DNA of 64,000 bases from Kocuria tytonis (GCF_003226895.2 NZ_PNJG02000001.1:434001-498000); one strand, 5' to 3'; counted from the stretch's first letter, positions 52,306 through 61,878 are shown. The notes: generated from the sequence alone by a model not told the origin. Translations and numbers: made by a program.

Positions 52306-53606
52306 GCGGTGCGGCCCCGGCCGTCGCCGTGCGCGTCGTCCGGCGCGGCCACGGGGGCGGGATCGGCGGCGTCGAGGTGGGAGATCAGGTCCGCGATGCT
52401 GATCATCACCAGTCCGTGCTCGTCCGCGAAGCGGCGCAGGGCGGGCGCGCGGCGGGGCTGGCCGGCGTCGTCGACGACCTCCGCGATCGCACCCACGGGC
52501 TCGCACCCGGCCAGGCGGGCGAGCTCCACGGCGGCCTCGGTGTGACCGGCGCGTTCGCGGACACCGCCGGGCACCGCGCGCAGCGGCAGGATGTGGCCGG
52601 GGCGGGTGAGGTCCGCGCCCGAGGTGCCGGGCAGCGCGAGCAGCCGGGTGGTCAGCGCGCGGTCCCGTGCGCTGATGCCGGTGGTGATGCCCACGCGGGC
52701 GTCGCACGTGACGGTGTAGGCCGTGCCCTTGGCGTCCTCGTTGTGGGCGGTCATGGGCGGCAGTCCCAGGTGGTCCGCGCGCTCACCGGTCATGGGAACG
52801 CACACCACCCCGGAGCTGTGGCGCACGGTGAAGCCCAGCAGCGGCGCGGTGGCGTGCTGGGCCGCGAAGACCAGGTCGCCCTCGTTCTCCCGGTCCTCGT
52901 CGTCCACGACCACCACGGCCGCGCCGGAGGCGATCGCGGCCACCGCGTCCGCCACGGGGTCCAGGCGCACGGCGTCCGACGCCGCCGGGGCCGCGTAGGA
53001 GGCCAGCCGCTCGGCGTACTTGGCCAGCACGTCCACCTCGAGGTTCACGCGGTCCCCCGGCGCGCGCGTGCCCAGCGTGGTGGCGCGCAGCGTCTCGGGG
53101 ATCACACCCACCTCGAACCACGCCCGCGGTTCCGCGGGCGCGTTGACCGCGGTCACGGTGAGGGACACGCCGTCCACGGCGATCGAGCCCTTGACCGCGA
53201 TGTAGCGGGCCAGTTCCGCGGGCACCGCCACGCGCACGGTGTCCCACCCGGTGTGCCGTTCCCGGGAGACCAGCGTTCCCACGCCGTCCACGTGGCCCTG
53301 CACCACGTGTCCGTCCAGGCGCTGTCCGGCGGCCGTGCAGCGCTCCACGTTCACGGACTCCCCGTCCCGCAGCTCGCCCAGCGTGGTGAGCCGCAAGGTC
53401 TCGCCCATGACGTCCGCGGTGAAGTCCGCGGTCTGCCCGTCCGCGGCCGGGACGGCGGTGAGGCACACCCCGTTCACGGCCAGGGACCCGCCGTGGGGCA
53501 GGTCCGCCACGAGGGGTCCCGCGCTCACGTGGAGGCGGGCAGCGTCGTGCGCCAACCGTTCCACACGATCCACGGTGGCCTGGGCTTCTACGATTCCGGT
53601 GAACAC
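52302..53606 (-). CDS. Fused riboflavin synthase alpha / 3,4-dihydroxy-2-butanone-4-phosphate synthase (RibE-RibB)
   Basis: 434 aa from the GTG at 53606 (GAGGAG upstream). Residues 1-205 are riboflavin synthase with its two barrel repeats: start [39 protein letters not shown], then [10 protein letters not shown] and [11 protein letters not shown]. Residues 214-434 are DHBP synthase with [49 protein letters not shown] and [14 protein letters not shown]. The junction is continuous with no stop. The usual actinobacterial order is ribE then a ribBA fusion; here RibB has joined its upstream rather than downstream partner. Both active sites look complete. Confidence 0.93.
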   Translation of the reverse strand: MFTGIVEAQATVDRVERLAHDAARLHVSAGPLVADLPHGGSLAVNGVCLTAVPAADGQTADFTADVMGETLRLTTLGELRDGESVNVERCTAAGQRLDGHVVQGHVDGVGTLVSRERHTGWDTVRVAVPAELARYIAVKGSIAVDGVSLTVTAVNAPAEPRAWFEVGVIPETLRATTLGTRAPGDRVNLEVDVLAKYAERLASYAAPAASDAVRLDPVADAVAAIASGAAVVVVDDEDRENEGDLVFAAQHATAPLLGFTVRHSSGVVCVPMTGERADHLGLPPMTAHNEDAKGTAYTVTCDARVGITTGISARDRALTTRLLALPGTSGADLTRPGHILPLRAVPGGVRERAGHTEAAVELARLAGCEPVGAIAEVVDDAGQPRRAPALRRFADEHGLVMISIADLISHLDAADPAPVAAPDDAHGDGRGRTA

Positions 53607-53739
53607 TGGTAGCTCCTCAGGGTCTGTGATGGGGGCGGGCGGCCCGCGGCGGCGGCGTCGCCCCGGTGGGCTGTCGCGCCGCGGCTGCGTGCCGATCACG
53701 CGTCGCGGTCCGCGCCCGCACTGGTTTCGGGGTGGCCGC

Positions 53740-55011
53740 TCACGGCACGGCCGACGGGCCGCCCGGTGGCTGGGCGGGCCCGCGGGACACCGGGCGCAGG
53801 TGCCAGCGGAGGTCCCTCCCCACGGCCGCCACCGGCGCGTCGCCGCCCGGCACGCCCACGGGGTCGCCGCGCCACGACGACGCCGCCGCGAGCGTCCCGA
53901 TGCCCAGGCCCGCCACCGACGCCGGGCCGTCCCCGAGCAGCAGCGGTGCCTGGTGGAGCACGAGCTCGTCCACGAGGTCCGCGGCGAGGAACGCGGCGGC
54001 CACGGTGGGTCCGCCCTCCACGAGCACGTGGGACACGCCCAGGGCGTGCAGCCGGTCCAGCGCCGCACGGGGGTCGTGGGTGGGCAGGTGCACGAACCGG
54101 TCGTCGCCGGCGCCCGGGCCGCGGCGCACCCGCGCGTGGTCCGGGACCGGTCGGGTGGACATGACGGCGCGCAGGGGCTGGCGCTCCAGCAGCGTGCCGT
54201 CCGGGGCCCTGGCCGTGAGCGAGGGGTCGTCGGTGCGCAGCGTGCCGCCGCCCACCAGGACGGCGTCCACGCGGGTGCGGATGGCGTGGCCCTCGGCGCG
54301 TGCGGCGGCGCCCGTGATCCACTGGCTCGTGCCGTCCGCGGCGGCCACCCGGCCGTCCAGTGTCTGGGCGAGCTTCAGGGTCACGAACGGTCGGGACTGC
54401 TCCTGGGCCAGGAACCAGCGGTCGTTGAGCTCCAGCGCCTCGTCCGCCAGCAGCCCGTGGCGCACCTCCACGCCCTGGGACGCGAGCCACGCCGCGCCAC
54501 CGTGGGCAGCATCGGTGCGATCGCCCACGGCGTGGACCACCCGTGGGATCCCGGCCTCCAGGATGGCGCGCGAACACGGTCCGGTCCGGCCCGTGTGGTG
54601 GCAGGGTTCCAGCGTCACCACCATGGTCGCGTCCGCCAGGGAGGTCCCGGCCGCACGGGCCCGACGCAGCGCGTCCACCTCCGCGTGGTCGGTGCCCGCG
54701 CCGCGGTGGTGGCCCACGTGCAGGAGTTCACCGGACGCGCTCACCAGGGCGGCGCCCACCACGGGGTTCGCGCCGCGGACACCCAGCCGCGCGGCCGCCA
54801 GCGCCGCGCGCATGGCGTGCTCCTCCGCGGCGGTGAACGTGCTCCCGGCAGAAGCCGTTGCACCGGGGACGGGGACCGCGGCGCCTGCCCGGTCCCCGGG
54901 GACGTCGTGGGCCGTGACCGGGGCGGAGCCCGGTGTGCCGGGGACCGGCGTGGTGGACCCCGGCTCGGCGGCGTCGTCGCGGGAGGTGTGGTCGTGGGAG
55001 GTGGGCGTCAT
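53740..55011 (-). CDS. ribD: Bifunctional riboflavin deaminase/reductase RibD
   Basis: 423 aa from the ATG at 55011. After about 60 variable residues, the deaminase domain has [10 protein letters not shown] (zinc His and catalytic Glu) and [18 protein letters not shown] with the zinc cysteines. The reductase domain from about residue 205 has [18 protein letters not shown] and [15 protein letters not shown]. It performs the second and third steps after GTP cyclohydrolase II. The ATG overlaps the transporter stop (ATGA). The N-terminal extension is Pro/Thr/Ala-rich and the true start could be later. A 133-base gap without recognisable elements separates it from the RibE-RibB gene. Confidence 0.93.
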   Translation of the reverse strand: MTPTSHDHTSRDDAAEPGSTTPVPGTPGSAPVTAHDVPGDRAGAAVPVPGATASAGSTFTAAEEHAMRAALAAARLGVRGANPVVGAALVSASGELLHVGHHRGAGTDHAEVDALRRARAAGTSLADATMVVTLEPCHHTGRTGPCSRAILEAGIPRVVHAVGDRTDAAHGGAAWLASQGVEVRHGLLADEALELNDRWFLAQEQSRPFVTLKLAQTLDGRVAAADGTSQWITGAAARAEGHAIRTRVDAVLVGGGTLRTDDPSLTARAPDGTLLERQPLRAVMSTRPVPDHARVRRGPGAGDDRFVHLPTHDPRAALDRLHALGVSHVLVEGGPTVAAAFLAADLVDELVLHQAPLLLGDGPASVAGLGIGTLAAASSWRGDPVGVPGGDAPVAAVGRDLRWHLRPVSRGPAQPPGGPSAVP

Positions 55012-55715
55012 CGGTGCTTCTCCCCCACGGAGAGCTGCAGGTCCGGGAACCCCGTGCCGATGGTCGCGGCCCTGCGCTGGCGCGTGGTGACCCGCCACCA
55101 CACGAAGAACCCGGCGAGCGTGAAGGCCCCGTAGAACACGTACATCAGCCCGGACGCGTAGTAGCCGGCGGAGAAGAGCAGGGGCACGCCCACGAGGTCC
55201 ACGGCCACCCAGAACAGCCAGAACTCCACCCAGCCCCTGGCCATGCCGAGAGTGGCCAGCAGGGAACCCGTGAAGATCCAGGCGTCCGCCCACACGGGCT
55301 CGTAGGAACCCAGGGCGCGGAAGACGGGGGTGAGCACCGCGGTGCCCATGAGCATCGCGATCACGAGCAGCAGCCGCTGCCGACCGCTCGCCCAGCGCGG
55401 GGTGACGGCCTCCTGCGCGGAGCCGCGGGACCGGCGCCACTGCACCCACCCGTACACCGAGACGGCGATGAACATGATTTGGCGCCCGGCCTGGCCCAGC
55501 AGGTTCACGGGATTGGGGGTCTCGAAGACCGCACCCAGGAAGACGGTGAGGAGGATGGCGTTGCCCACGATGCCCACGGGCCACGCCCAGACTTTGCGGC
55601 GCATGCCGCCCAGGGCCGAGAGCAGGCCGAACACGTTGCCGAGCACCTCTCGCCACAGGATGAACCCGTCACCCACGCGCAGCTGCGCGTCGAACAACCA
55701 GCGCAGAACGTCCAC
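55008..55715 (-). CDS. ribM: PnuC-family transporter, probable riboflavin importer (RibM type)
   Basis: 235 aa from the GTG at 55715 (AGAGGAG upstream), about seven transmembrane helices. PnuC-family features include WAWPVGIVGNAILL, GQAGRQIMFIAVSVYGWVQW and VEFWLFWVAVDLVGVPL. PnuC proteins take up nicotinamide riboside or, in the RibM/PnuX branch, riboflavin. Position as the first gene after an FMN riboswitch and translational coupling to ribD support riboflavin as substrate; this is inferred from context. Confidence 0.87.
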   Translation of the reverse strand: MDVLRWLFDAQLRVGDGFILWREVLGNVFGLLSALGGMRRKVWAWPVGIVGNAILLTVFLGAVFETPNPVNLLGQAGRQIMFIAVSVYGWVQWRRSRGSAQEAVTPRWASGRQRLLLVIAMLMGTAVLTPVFRALGSYEPVWADAWIFTGSLLATLGMARGWVEFWLFWVAVDLVGVPLLFSAGYYASGLMYVFYGAFTLAGFFVWWRVTTRQRRAATIGTGFPDLQLSVGEKHR

Positions 55716-55864
55716 GGTGTCTCCTCTCACCCGCCACGATCGGTGGTTCCGGGGAGCAGGACGCACGCCCACGGACGACGCCGTGCGGCGGGCAGCGGCG
55801 CGGGAGCCGGCACGACGCACCCGGTCGTCGGGCGCGCCGCCGCGGGACCGCGACGCTCACGTGT

Positions 55865-56035
55865 GCCTTCCATCCAGACTGTACTGTCGGCACCGGAATT
55901 CCACCGGTTCGGCCGTGCACCCCGTGCCGTTCCCCGCCGGCCCGTACCCGGGCCGGTCGCGGCAACTCGCACGGTGTTCACGGTTCGCGGACTGTCACCG
56001 CCGGTTCGGAATTCCACCGACCCCGGAACACGTTG
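55865..56035 (-). ncRNA. FMN riboswitch (RFN element)
   Basis: On the minus strand the leader reads, in order, TTCCGGGGTCGGTGGAATTC, CGAACCGGCGGTGACAGTCC, a variable GC-rich arm, ACCGGTGGAATTCCGGTGCC, GACAGTACAGTCTGGATGGA and AG. These are the conserved joining segments of the RFN element in the right order and spacing. It precedes the transporter-ribD-ribEB-ribA-ribH operon and should lower expression when FMN is plentiful. The 150 bases between it and the first GTG contain GC-rich inverted repeats that may form the expression platform. Confidence 0.95.
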
Positions 56036-56043
56036 CAGGCCAC

Positions 56044-56049
56044 ATTATG
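56044..56049 (-). promoter_or_regulatory. -10 box of the riboflavin operon
   Basis: CATAAT on the minus strand lies about 9 bases before the first riboswitch nucleotides, so the transcript would begin with the aptamer. No convincing -35. Confidence 0.55.
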
Positions 56050-56109
56050 CCACGCCACGGAGCGCGCTCTCGCGAGCCCGGGCGCCGGGCCACGTCGCAG
56101 CCGGCGGGC

Positions 56110-56775
56110 TCAGGCCGTGTGACGGCGCGCGGTGTCCCGCAGGGCGGCGATGGCCGCGGCGGGGTCCTGCGCCCCGTAGACGGCGGAGCCCGCCACGAAC
56201 GTGTCCGCCCCGGCCTCGGCCGCGCGCACGATGGTCTCCTCGGTGATCCCGCCGTCCACCTGCAGCGCCACGGTGCCGCCGTGCGCCTCGACCGCCGCCG
56301 CCGCACGACGCAGCTTGGGCAGGGTGACGTCCAGGAACGACTGGCCGCCGAATCCCGGCTCCACCGTCATGATCAGCAGCATGTCCAGCTCCGGGAGCAG
56401 GTCCAGGTACGGCTCCACGGGCGTCGCGGGGCGCACCGCCAGACCGGCCTTCGCACCCGCGGAGCGCAGTTCGCGGGCCAGCTTGACCGGGGCCTTCGCG
56501 GCCTCCGCGTGGAAGGTCACGGACGCGCACCCGGCCTCGGCGTAGGCGGGGGCCCAGCGGTCCGGGTCCTCGATCATCAGGTGCATGTCCAGGGGGACGG
56601 GGCTGACCCGCTGCAGCCGCTCCACCACGGGCAGCCCCAGCGTGAGGTTGGGGACGAAGTGGTTGTCCATCACGTCCACGTGCGCGGCGTCCGCGTCCGA
56701 GATGCGCTGCAGCTCCTCTCCCAGCCGCGAGAAGTCGGCGGAGAGGATGGACGGGTGGATGTCGCAGCGGGTCAT
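56110..56775 (-). CDS. rpe: Ribulose-phosphate 3-epimerase
   Basis: 221 aa. Signature segments are [29 protein letters not shown] with the metal-binding His and catalytic Asp, [10 protein letters not shown] and [11 protein letters not shown] with the second catalytic Asp. It interconverts ribulose 5-phosphate and xylulose 5-phosphate in the pentose-phosphate pathway. ATG start with AGGAGG. It is the last gene of a def-fmt-rsmB-rpe run; the riboflavin operon also starts from its product-family substrate, ribulose 5-phosphate. Confidence 0.96.
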   Translation of the reverse strand: MTRCDIHPSILSADFSRLGEELQRISDADAAHVDVMDNHFVPNLTLGLPVVERLQRVSPVPLDMHLMIEDPDRWAPAYAEAGCASVTFHAEAAKAPVKLARELRSAGAKAGLAVRPATPVEPYLDLLPELDMLLIMTVEPGFGGQSFLDVTLPKLRRAAAAVEAHGGTVALQVDGGITEETIVRAAEAGADTFVAGSAVYGAQDPAAAIAALRDTARRHTA

Positions 56776-56820
56776 GGGTGCCTCCTGGGGAGCTGGTGGG
56801 TGGGCCCGCGGGCCGGGTCG

Positions 56821-56861
56821 GGGCCGCGGGGTGGTGCGGGGCCGCAGGGTGGTGCGGGGCC
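56821..56861. repeat. 18-bp tandem repeat between rpe and rsmB
   Basis: The unit GGGCCGCRGGGTGGTGCG occurs 2.3 times in tandem within the 92-base spacer. Confidence 0.7.
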
Positions 56862-56867
56862 GGCCGG

Positions 56868-58613
56868 TCACGCCCGTTTGCGCAGCGCGACCATGTACAT
56901 GGCGTCCGTGCCGTGCACGTGCGGCCACAGCTGGACGGCCGTGCCGCCGCCGGGGACGTCGTGACCGGCCGCACGGGCGCCGTCGAACGCGCCCGGCAGG
57001 GCCGCCTGCCCGGCGAGCCGCGCGGTGTCCAGGACCGCCACGTCCGTGCGCCGCTCCAGCAGGTCGTGCAGGACGTCGTGGGTCTCGGCCGTGTGGGGCG
57101 AGCACGTGGCGTACAGCACCACGCCGCCGGGCCGGGTGGCGTCCAGGGCGGCGGCGAGCAGCTCGCGCTGGACGCCCGCCAGGTTCGCGACGTCCGACGG
57201 CGTGCGCCGCCACCGCGCCTCGGGCCGCCGGCGCAGCGCGCCCAGCCCGGTGCAGGGGACGTCCACGAGCACGCGGTCGAAGGCGTCCGCGTGCCGCGAC
57301 GGGATCTCCCGCGCGTCCCCGGTGCGCACGTCCCACGCCTCACGGGGCACGGGCGCGAGCGACTGCCGCACGAGGTCGCTGCGGTGCTCGCTGACCTCGT
57401 TGGCGAGCAGGGAGGCGCCCCGCTGGTGCGCGAGCGCCGCGAGCAGGGCGGCCTTGCCCCCGGGGCCGGCGCACAGGTCCGCCCAGTGCCCGGTGTCGTC
57501 GGCCACGGGTGCCGCCGCGAGCACCCGTGCCACGAGCTGCGAGCCGGCGTCCTGGACCCGCACCACGCCCTCCCGCGTGCCGGGCACGCGGTGGACGTCG
57601 CCCCCGCCGCTCACGGCGCTGTCCGCCACGAGGTCCCCGGGCTCCGCGCCCGCGTCGAGGACGGGAGCGAGGTCGCCGAGACCGGGCAGTGCCACGAGGT
57701 GCACCCGCGGCGCCTCGTTGTCCGCCTCCAGCAGAGCGGTGATCTCCTCGGGGTCACGCCCGGTGGCGCGCAGCGCACGGCGCAGCGCCCGGATCTCCCA
57801 CACCGGGTGGGCGTGACGGATGCCCATGCGCCGCCACTCGTCCGGCTGCTCCGCCGAGAGGTGCTCCAGCCACTCCTCCTGGGTCCGACGTGCCACCTTG
57901 CGCAGCACGGCGTTGACCAGGCCCGCGGGTCCCTGCCCGATCTCACCGCGCACCAGGCCCACCGTGGCGTCCAGCGCCGCGTGGTCGGGCACGCGCATCG
58001 CGAGCAGCTGGTGGGTCCCCAGGCGCAGGGCGTCCAGCACCGCGGGATCCAGCTGCTCCAGCGGGCGGTCCACGCACTGCGCCAGCACCGCGTCCCACGT
58101 GCCGCTCCAGCGCATGGCGCCGTACGCGAGTTCCGTGGCGAAGGCGGCGTCGCGCCGGTCCAGGCGATGCTCCCGCACGAGCCCGGGCAACACCAGGTTC
58201 CCGTACGCGTCCTCGGAGTTCACCGCTCGCAGCGCCCGGAACGCGGTCAGCCGCGCCGGATCCGACTGCCGACGCCGCTGTCCCGGGGTCTGCGCCGAGA
58301 ACGACCGCTCGTGCTGGGACCGGCGGTTGCGCTCGTGCCCCTGGGTGTTGCGACGGGAGCCGTCCCGGGGCCGGTCACGCCGCTCTCCGGCGTCGCGGCG
58401 CTCGGCGGCGCGGCCCCGGCCGCTGCGGGCGCCCTGGCCGTCACGGTCCCCCGCGCCACGGGGGTCGGGGATCCCGGATCGAGCGTCCGGTCCGCGCCGG
58501 CCCCGCGCGGCACCTCCGCCGCGGGGCCCTGCGCCCCCGCCCGGACCCCGCCGGGGTCGACCGCCGCGCCCGCCGGATGCGGCACCGTTGTCGTGCTGTT
58601 CGTCCCGGCTCAT
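56868..58613 (-). CDS. rsmB: 16S rRNA (cytosine-967-C5)-methyltransferase
   Basis: 581 aa. A NusB-like RNA-binding domain (about residues 116-250) precedes the Rossmann methyltransferase with the SAM motif [15 protein letters not shown], the [15 protein letters not shown] motif and the [10 protein letters not shown] motif, whose Cys residues act in catalysis and release. The first roughly 115 residues are an unusual Arg/Gly-rich low-complexity extension with repeated RGG and GRG groups, absent from typical RsmB. The ATG overlaps the fmt stop (ATGA). It methylates 16S rRNA during ribosome assembly. Confidence 0.92.
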   Translation of the reverse strand: MSRDEQHDNGAASGGRGGRPRRGPGGGAGPRGGGAARGRRGPDARSGIPDPRGAGDRDGQGARSGRGRAAERRDAGERRDRPRDGSRRNTQGHERNRRSQHERSFSAQTPGQRRRQSDPARLTAFRALRAVNSEDAYGNLVLPGLVREHRLDRRDAAFATELAYGAMRWSGTWDAVLAQCVDRPLEQLDPAVLDALRLGTHQLLAMRVPDHAALDATVGLVRGEIGQGPAGLVNAVLRKVARRTQEEWLEHLSAEQPDEWRRMGIRHAHPVWEIRALRRALRATGRDPEEITALLEADNEAPRVHLVALPGLGDLAPVLDAGAEPGDLVADSAVSGGGDVHRVPGTREGVVRVQDAGSQLVARVLAAAPVADDTGHWADLCAGPGGKAALLAALAHQRGASLLANEVSEHRSDLVRQSLAPVPREAWDVRTGDAREIPSRHADAFDRVLVDVPCTGLGALRRRPEARWRRTPSDVANLAGVQRELLAAALDATRPGGVVLYATCSPHTAETHDVLHDLLERRTDVAVLDTARLAGQAALPGAFDGARAAGHDVPGGGTAVQLWPHVHGTDAMYMVALRKRA

Positions 58614-59548
58614 GCGAAGGCCACCCGTTCCACGTGTTGTTTGCCGCGGGCCCAGTCCAGGGCCGCCATGGGCTTCTTCCCTCCGGGCTGCACGCGGGTC
58701 AGCTCCACCGCGTAGGACCCGGTTCCCGCGTACACCCGCTTCTCCCGGATCTCCACGTGCCCGGGGGCGATCCCGGTGACACCCGGGGCCGGGACCACCC
58801 GCTCGAGCTTGAGCCGCTGGCCCTCGCACTCCGTCCACGCGCCCGGCTCCGGGGTCACCCCGCGCACGTGGTGCGCCACGGCCACCGCAGGATGCGTCCA
58901 GGTGATGCGCGCCTCCTGGCCCGTGAGCTTGGGCGCGAGGCTGGCCTCCCCGCTCTGCGGCCGGGGAACCACCGCGCCGGTGGCCACCCCGAGCAGCGAC
59001 TCGGCCAGCAGCGGGGAGCCCGCGTGGGCGAGGCGGTCCAGGACGGATCCCGCGGTGTCGTCGTCGCGCACCTCGTCCGTGAGGGTGCCCACCACGGGCC
59101 CGGTGTCCATGCCCTCGTCCAGGACGAAGGTGGAGGCTCCCACCACGCGGTCACCGGCCATCAGGGCGCGCTGCACCGGGGCGGCCCCGCGCCACTGGGG
59201 CAGCAGCGAGAAGTGCAGGTTGATCCACCCGTGCTCGAAGAGCTCCAGCGCGGGACGGGGCAGCAGCGCACCGTAGGCGACCACCGCCCCGATCCGGGCG
59301 CCGGTGGCCGCCAGGGCTTCGCGGGCCGGTGCGGTGACGCGGTTGGCCTTGACCACGGGAAGGCCGAGCTCCTCCGCACGGCGTCCCACTGCGGAGGGGG
59401 TCAGCACCCTCCTGCGTCCCACGGGGGCGTCCTCGCGGGTCAGCACGGCGGCGATCCGCAGCCGCGGGTCCGCGTGCAGCGCCTCGAGCGGTAGCACCGC
59501 GGTCTCCGGGGTGCCGGCGTAGACGATGCTGAGGGGTTCCGGGTTCAT
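58610..59548 (-). CDS. fmt: Methionyl-tRNA formyltransferase
   Basis: 312 aa. The N-terminal hydrolase-type domain has IVYAGTPETAVLPLEAL, INLHFSLLPQWRGAAPVQRAL with catalytic Asn and His, and the Asp in DEGMDTGPVVG. The C-terminal OB-like domain follows. It formylates initiator Met-tRNA. Starts overlap on both sides (def upstream, rsmB downstream), forming a translation-maturation operon def-fmt-rsmB. Confidence 0.97.
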   Translation of the reverse strand: MNPEPLSIVYAGTPETAVLPLEALHADPRLRIAAVLTREDAPVGRRRVLTPSAVGRRAEELGLPVVKANRVTAPAREALAATGARIGAVVAYGALLPRPALELFEHGWINLHFSLLPQWRGAAPVQRALMAGDRVVGASTFVLDEGMDTGPVVGTLTDEVRDDDTAGSVLDRLAHAGSPLLAESLLGVATGAVVPRPQSGEASLAPKLTGQEARITWTHPAVAVAHHVRGVTPEPGAWTECEGQRLKLERVVPAPGVTGIAPGHVEIREKRVYAGTGSYAVELTRVQPGGKKPMAALDWARGKQHVERVAFA

Positions 59549-60204
59549 CGCGCACCCCCGCGGCCGGAGCCGGATCCGGTGGCGCGCGGTGCGCCGTGGG
59601 CCCGGGCCGTGCGGGTGAAGGCGGTTCCCGCCGCCGAGAACGCATGCTGCCCCGGAACGGTCTGCGGGGCGGCCCCGCGCTGCTCGTCCCGCTCCCGCGC
59701 GATCCTGACGGCCGACTCCTCGAAGGCGGCACTGCGCAGCTGCCGCATGGCGTCCCTGCGCTCCTCGCCCACGAGGCGGTCCACGTACAGCCTCCCGAAC
59801 AGGTGGTCGGTCTCGTGCTGGAAGCACCGGGCCAGCAGGCCCATGGCCTCCCGGTGCACGGGCTCGCCGTGCATGTCCACACCGTGGATCACCGCGCGGT
59901 CCATCCGGGGGGTCTCGTAGGAGAGCCCGGGGACGGAGAGGCAGCCCTCGCCGCCCTCCTGGGGTTCTTCCCCCACCGTCAGGCGGGGATTGACCACGTG
60001 GCCCTCGTCCCCGTGGATCCCCCACGTGAAGATCTGCAGCCCCACACCCACCTGCGGGGCGGCGAGACCGACACCGCCCACGGCGTACATGGTCTCGAGC
60101 ATGTCGCGGACCAGGGTCCGCAGGGACTCGTCGAACTGCGTGACCTCGTGCGCGGGGGTCCGCAGCACCGGGTCCCCGATGGTCCGAATGCGCAGAATAC
60201 TCAC
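59545..60204 (-). CDS. def: Peptide deformylase
   Basis: 219 aa from the GTG at 60204. The three PDF motifs are present: GVGLAAPQVG, EGCLSVPG and QHETDHLFGRL with the zinc-binding Cys and His residues. It removes formyl groups from nascent proteins, the reverse of fmt. A GTG 12 bases upstream (60216) is also possible; I prefer 60204 because AGGAG then stands at a usable distance and the protein begins VSILRIRTIGDPVLR like other PDFs. About 50 residues of low-complexity tail extend past the fold. Confidence 0.95.
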   Translation of the reverse strand: MSILRIRTIGDPVLRTPAHEVTQFDESLRTLVRDMLETMYAVGGVGLAAPQVGVGLQIFTWGIHGDEGHVVNPRLTVGEEPQEGGEGCLSVPGLSYETPRMDRAVIHGVDMHGEPVHREAMGLLARCFQHETDHLFGRLYVDRLVGEERRDAMRQLRSAAFEESAVRIARERDEQRGAAPQTVPGQHAFSAAGTAFTRTARAHGAPRATGSGSGRGGAR

Positions 60205-60255
60205 CGTGGGATGCACTCCTAGCGTGGCTGTCGTGGCGGGAACGGGCAGTGGCCC

Positions 60256-61173
60256 TCAGTCTACGGCGGGGCCCGCACCGGTCCGGGTCCCGGCCGCGGG
60301 GCCCACCGCCACGCGTCCCGTGGGACTGCCCTCCAGCGGCGGCGGGGCGATGCTGCGCAGCTGCGCACCGGCTGCGTCCAGCTGGGCGTTGCGGGCCCAG
60401 ACCCTGGCCAGGGCGCAGAACTTGTGCCAGTGGGCGGGCAGCTGCTCGGGCACGGCCTGGACCGTGAGCGCCTCGGTCTCCCCGATGGCCACGGCCATCA
60501 GCAGCTCGGCGTCCCCGTAGCGCCAGGGTTCCCACTCCCCGGTGGTGGCGTCCACGAGCGACTCCTCCGCCTTGAGACCGGCCACCAGCTGGGTGACCAC
60601 CTTGGGGTCCGGGGACTTGACCCGCCCCGAGCGGTCCGTCCCCTTGGTCTTGTAGTCGATCAAGCACACCTTGCCGCCGATCCGCGCCACCAGGTCCAGC
60701 GTTCCGGCGTAGCCCACCGTGGAGTTCCACACCGTGATCTCTGCCGCCAGCGGCTCCGGGCGGTACAGCTGCCACCACTGGTCCGCACTGTCCGCGAACC
60801 GGGCCTCGTGGTGCTCCTCCAGCTCGGCGCGGGCGCGGTCCACCGCGTGCTCGCGCCCCATGGCCCGCAGTGCCAGCTGCTCGCAGTAGTCGTGGACGCG
60901 GTCACCGCGCTGCGCCGCCCGGTCACGGTGCCGCTCGGCGGCCTTGGCGGCGTGGTTCACGAGGGCACGGCGGCGTCGTGAGTCCCGCAGGGCGTCGGGA
61001 AGCTGCGGATCCGTGGCGAGTGCCTGCGCGGCACTGTAGCCGTACCAGCCGCCGAGGTCGTTGGCCTCGCAGCCGATGACGGTGGTGATCGACGGAACCT
61101 GCAGGTCACCGCCCTCCTGCCGCGCGTACATGCGACCGGTGGGCGTCTGCTGGGCCAGGCGGGGTTGCGTCAT
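60256..61173 (-). CDS. PD-(D/E)XK (RecB-type) nuclease-like protein
   Basis: 305 aa. The nuclease core is visible in AEITVWNSTVGYAGTLDLVA (Glu, then catalytic Asp) followed by VCLIDYKTKG, the D-x-K element. The N-terminal half is helical and charged, and the C-terminal 40 residues are Pro/Gly-rich. The family resembles Cas4/RecB-like exonucleases, but there are no iron-sulfur cysteines and no CRISPR or helicase partner nearby. The ATG lies 6 nt after TACGCT, the leaderless arrangement. Homologues of this kind are often annotated only as hypothetical in Micrococcales. Biological role unknown. Confidence 0.75.
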   Translation of the reverse strand: MTQPRLAQQTPTGRMYARQEGGDLQVPSITTVIGCEANDLGGWYGYSAAQALATDPQLPDALRDSRRRRALVNHAAKAAERHRDRAAQRGDRVHDYCEQLALRAMGREHAVDRARAELEEHHEARFADSADQWWQLYRPEPLAAEITVWNSTVGYAGTLDLVARIGGKVCLIDYKTKGTDRSGRVKSPDPKVVTQLVAGLKAEESLVDATTGEWEPWRYGDAELLMAVAIGETEALTVQAVPEQLPAHWHKFCALARVWARNAQLDAAGAQLRSIAPPPLEGSPTGRVAVGPAAGTRTGAGPAVD

Positions 61174-61179
61174 GGGCTC

Positions 61180-61185
61180 AGCGTA
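61180..61185 (-). promoter_or_regulatory. Probable -10 box of the RecB-like gene
   Basis: TACGCT ends 6 nt before the ATG at 61173. Confidence 0.45.
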
Positions 61186-61371
61186 GGAAAGGGAGCAGAC
61201 ACGGACAGCGAGCCGTGCGGCGGCGGGGAATCCCGCGCGTGGTGCGTCCCGGGCCACGAGATGGGCCGCGAGGCCGGCGCGGTGCCGCGCGTGGGCGGGA
61301 CGGGTGAACATTCCTGCGCGTCCGCGACCGGTGGCCCGGCGGAACCCCGCACCAGGGGTCGGAGATACAGA

Positions 61372-61401
61372 AGAACCCGGCCCCTCTCGGGACCGGGTTC
61401 T
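61372..61401 (-). terminator. Intrinsic terminator after tRNA-Val(CAC)
   Basis: AGAACCCGG and CCGGGTTCT pair over 9 bp with a CCC/GGG inner helix; the minus strand continues TCTGT. It lies 10 bases past the tRNA 3' end. Confidence 0.75.
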
Positions 61402-61411
61402 CCGTGGTTTG

Positions 61412-61483
61412 TGCGCGATACTGGGATCGAACCAGTGACCTCTTCGGTGTGAACGAAGCGCGCTACCGCTGCGCCAATCGCGC
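61412..61483 (-). tRNA. tRNA-Val (CAC)
   Basis: 72 nt on the minus strand with acceptor GCGCGAT/ATCGCGC and T-loop GGTTCGATCC. The loop TTCACAC gives anticodon CAC, reading GUG. CCA is not encoded. Nearly identical to the tRNA-Val(GAC) on the opposite strand 500 bases away. Confidence 0.96.
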
Positions 61484-61497
61484 TTGCAACGAGAAAG

Positions 61498-61527
61498 ACT
61501 CTAGAGCACATCAGCCGCGATGGGCAA
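61498..61527 (-). promoter_or_regulatory. Promoter of tRNA-Val(CAC)
   Basis: Minus-strand TTGCCC (61522-61527), 18-base spacer, TAGAGT (61498-61503), then 14 bases to the tRNA 5' end. Confidence 0.6.
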
Positions 61528-61689
61528 ATCCTGCCCGGTCCCCCCGGTCGGCGCCCCGGGGACAGGGGGGAGAGACCCCGATTTGCCCGCTCCCCCGCCG
61601 GTGGGTAATGTTCTTCCTCGTTGGCCACGCTCCGCAGGCCGAGCCCACCGCGCGGTGGTTCGAACAGCGGGTAGCGCGAGAACCTGTGC

Positions 61690-61695
61690 TAAAGT
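61690..61695 (+). promoter_or_regulatory. Probable -10 box of the tRNA-Gly-Cys-Val cluster
   Basis: TAAAGT on the plus strand lies 53 bases before tRNA-Gly, in the least GC-rich patch of the spacer; -35 unclear. Confidence 0.4.
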
Positions 61696-61748
61696 TTCCG
61701 CTCGGAAGAACGGAGAACTGCGGAGCAGATTTTCGATCGACCGACAAT

Positions 61749-61821
61749 GCGGACGTAGCTCAGCTGGTAGAGCATCACCTTGCCATGGTGAGGGTCGCGG
61801 GTTCGACTCCCGTCGTCCGCT
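61749..61821 (+). tRNA. tRNA-Gly (GCC)
   Basis: 73 nt; acceptor GCGGACG/CGTCCGC, D-arm GCTCAGCTGGTAGAGC, anticodon loop TTGCCAT giving GCC. CCA not encoded. Confidence 0.97.
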
Positions 61822-61878
61822 CGCAGTTTTCGACCCTGGTCGAGACCTGAGACCTTGTCCTCCAAGGATCTGGTCCCC

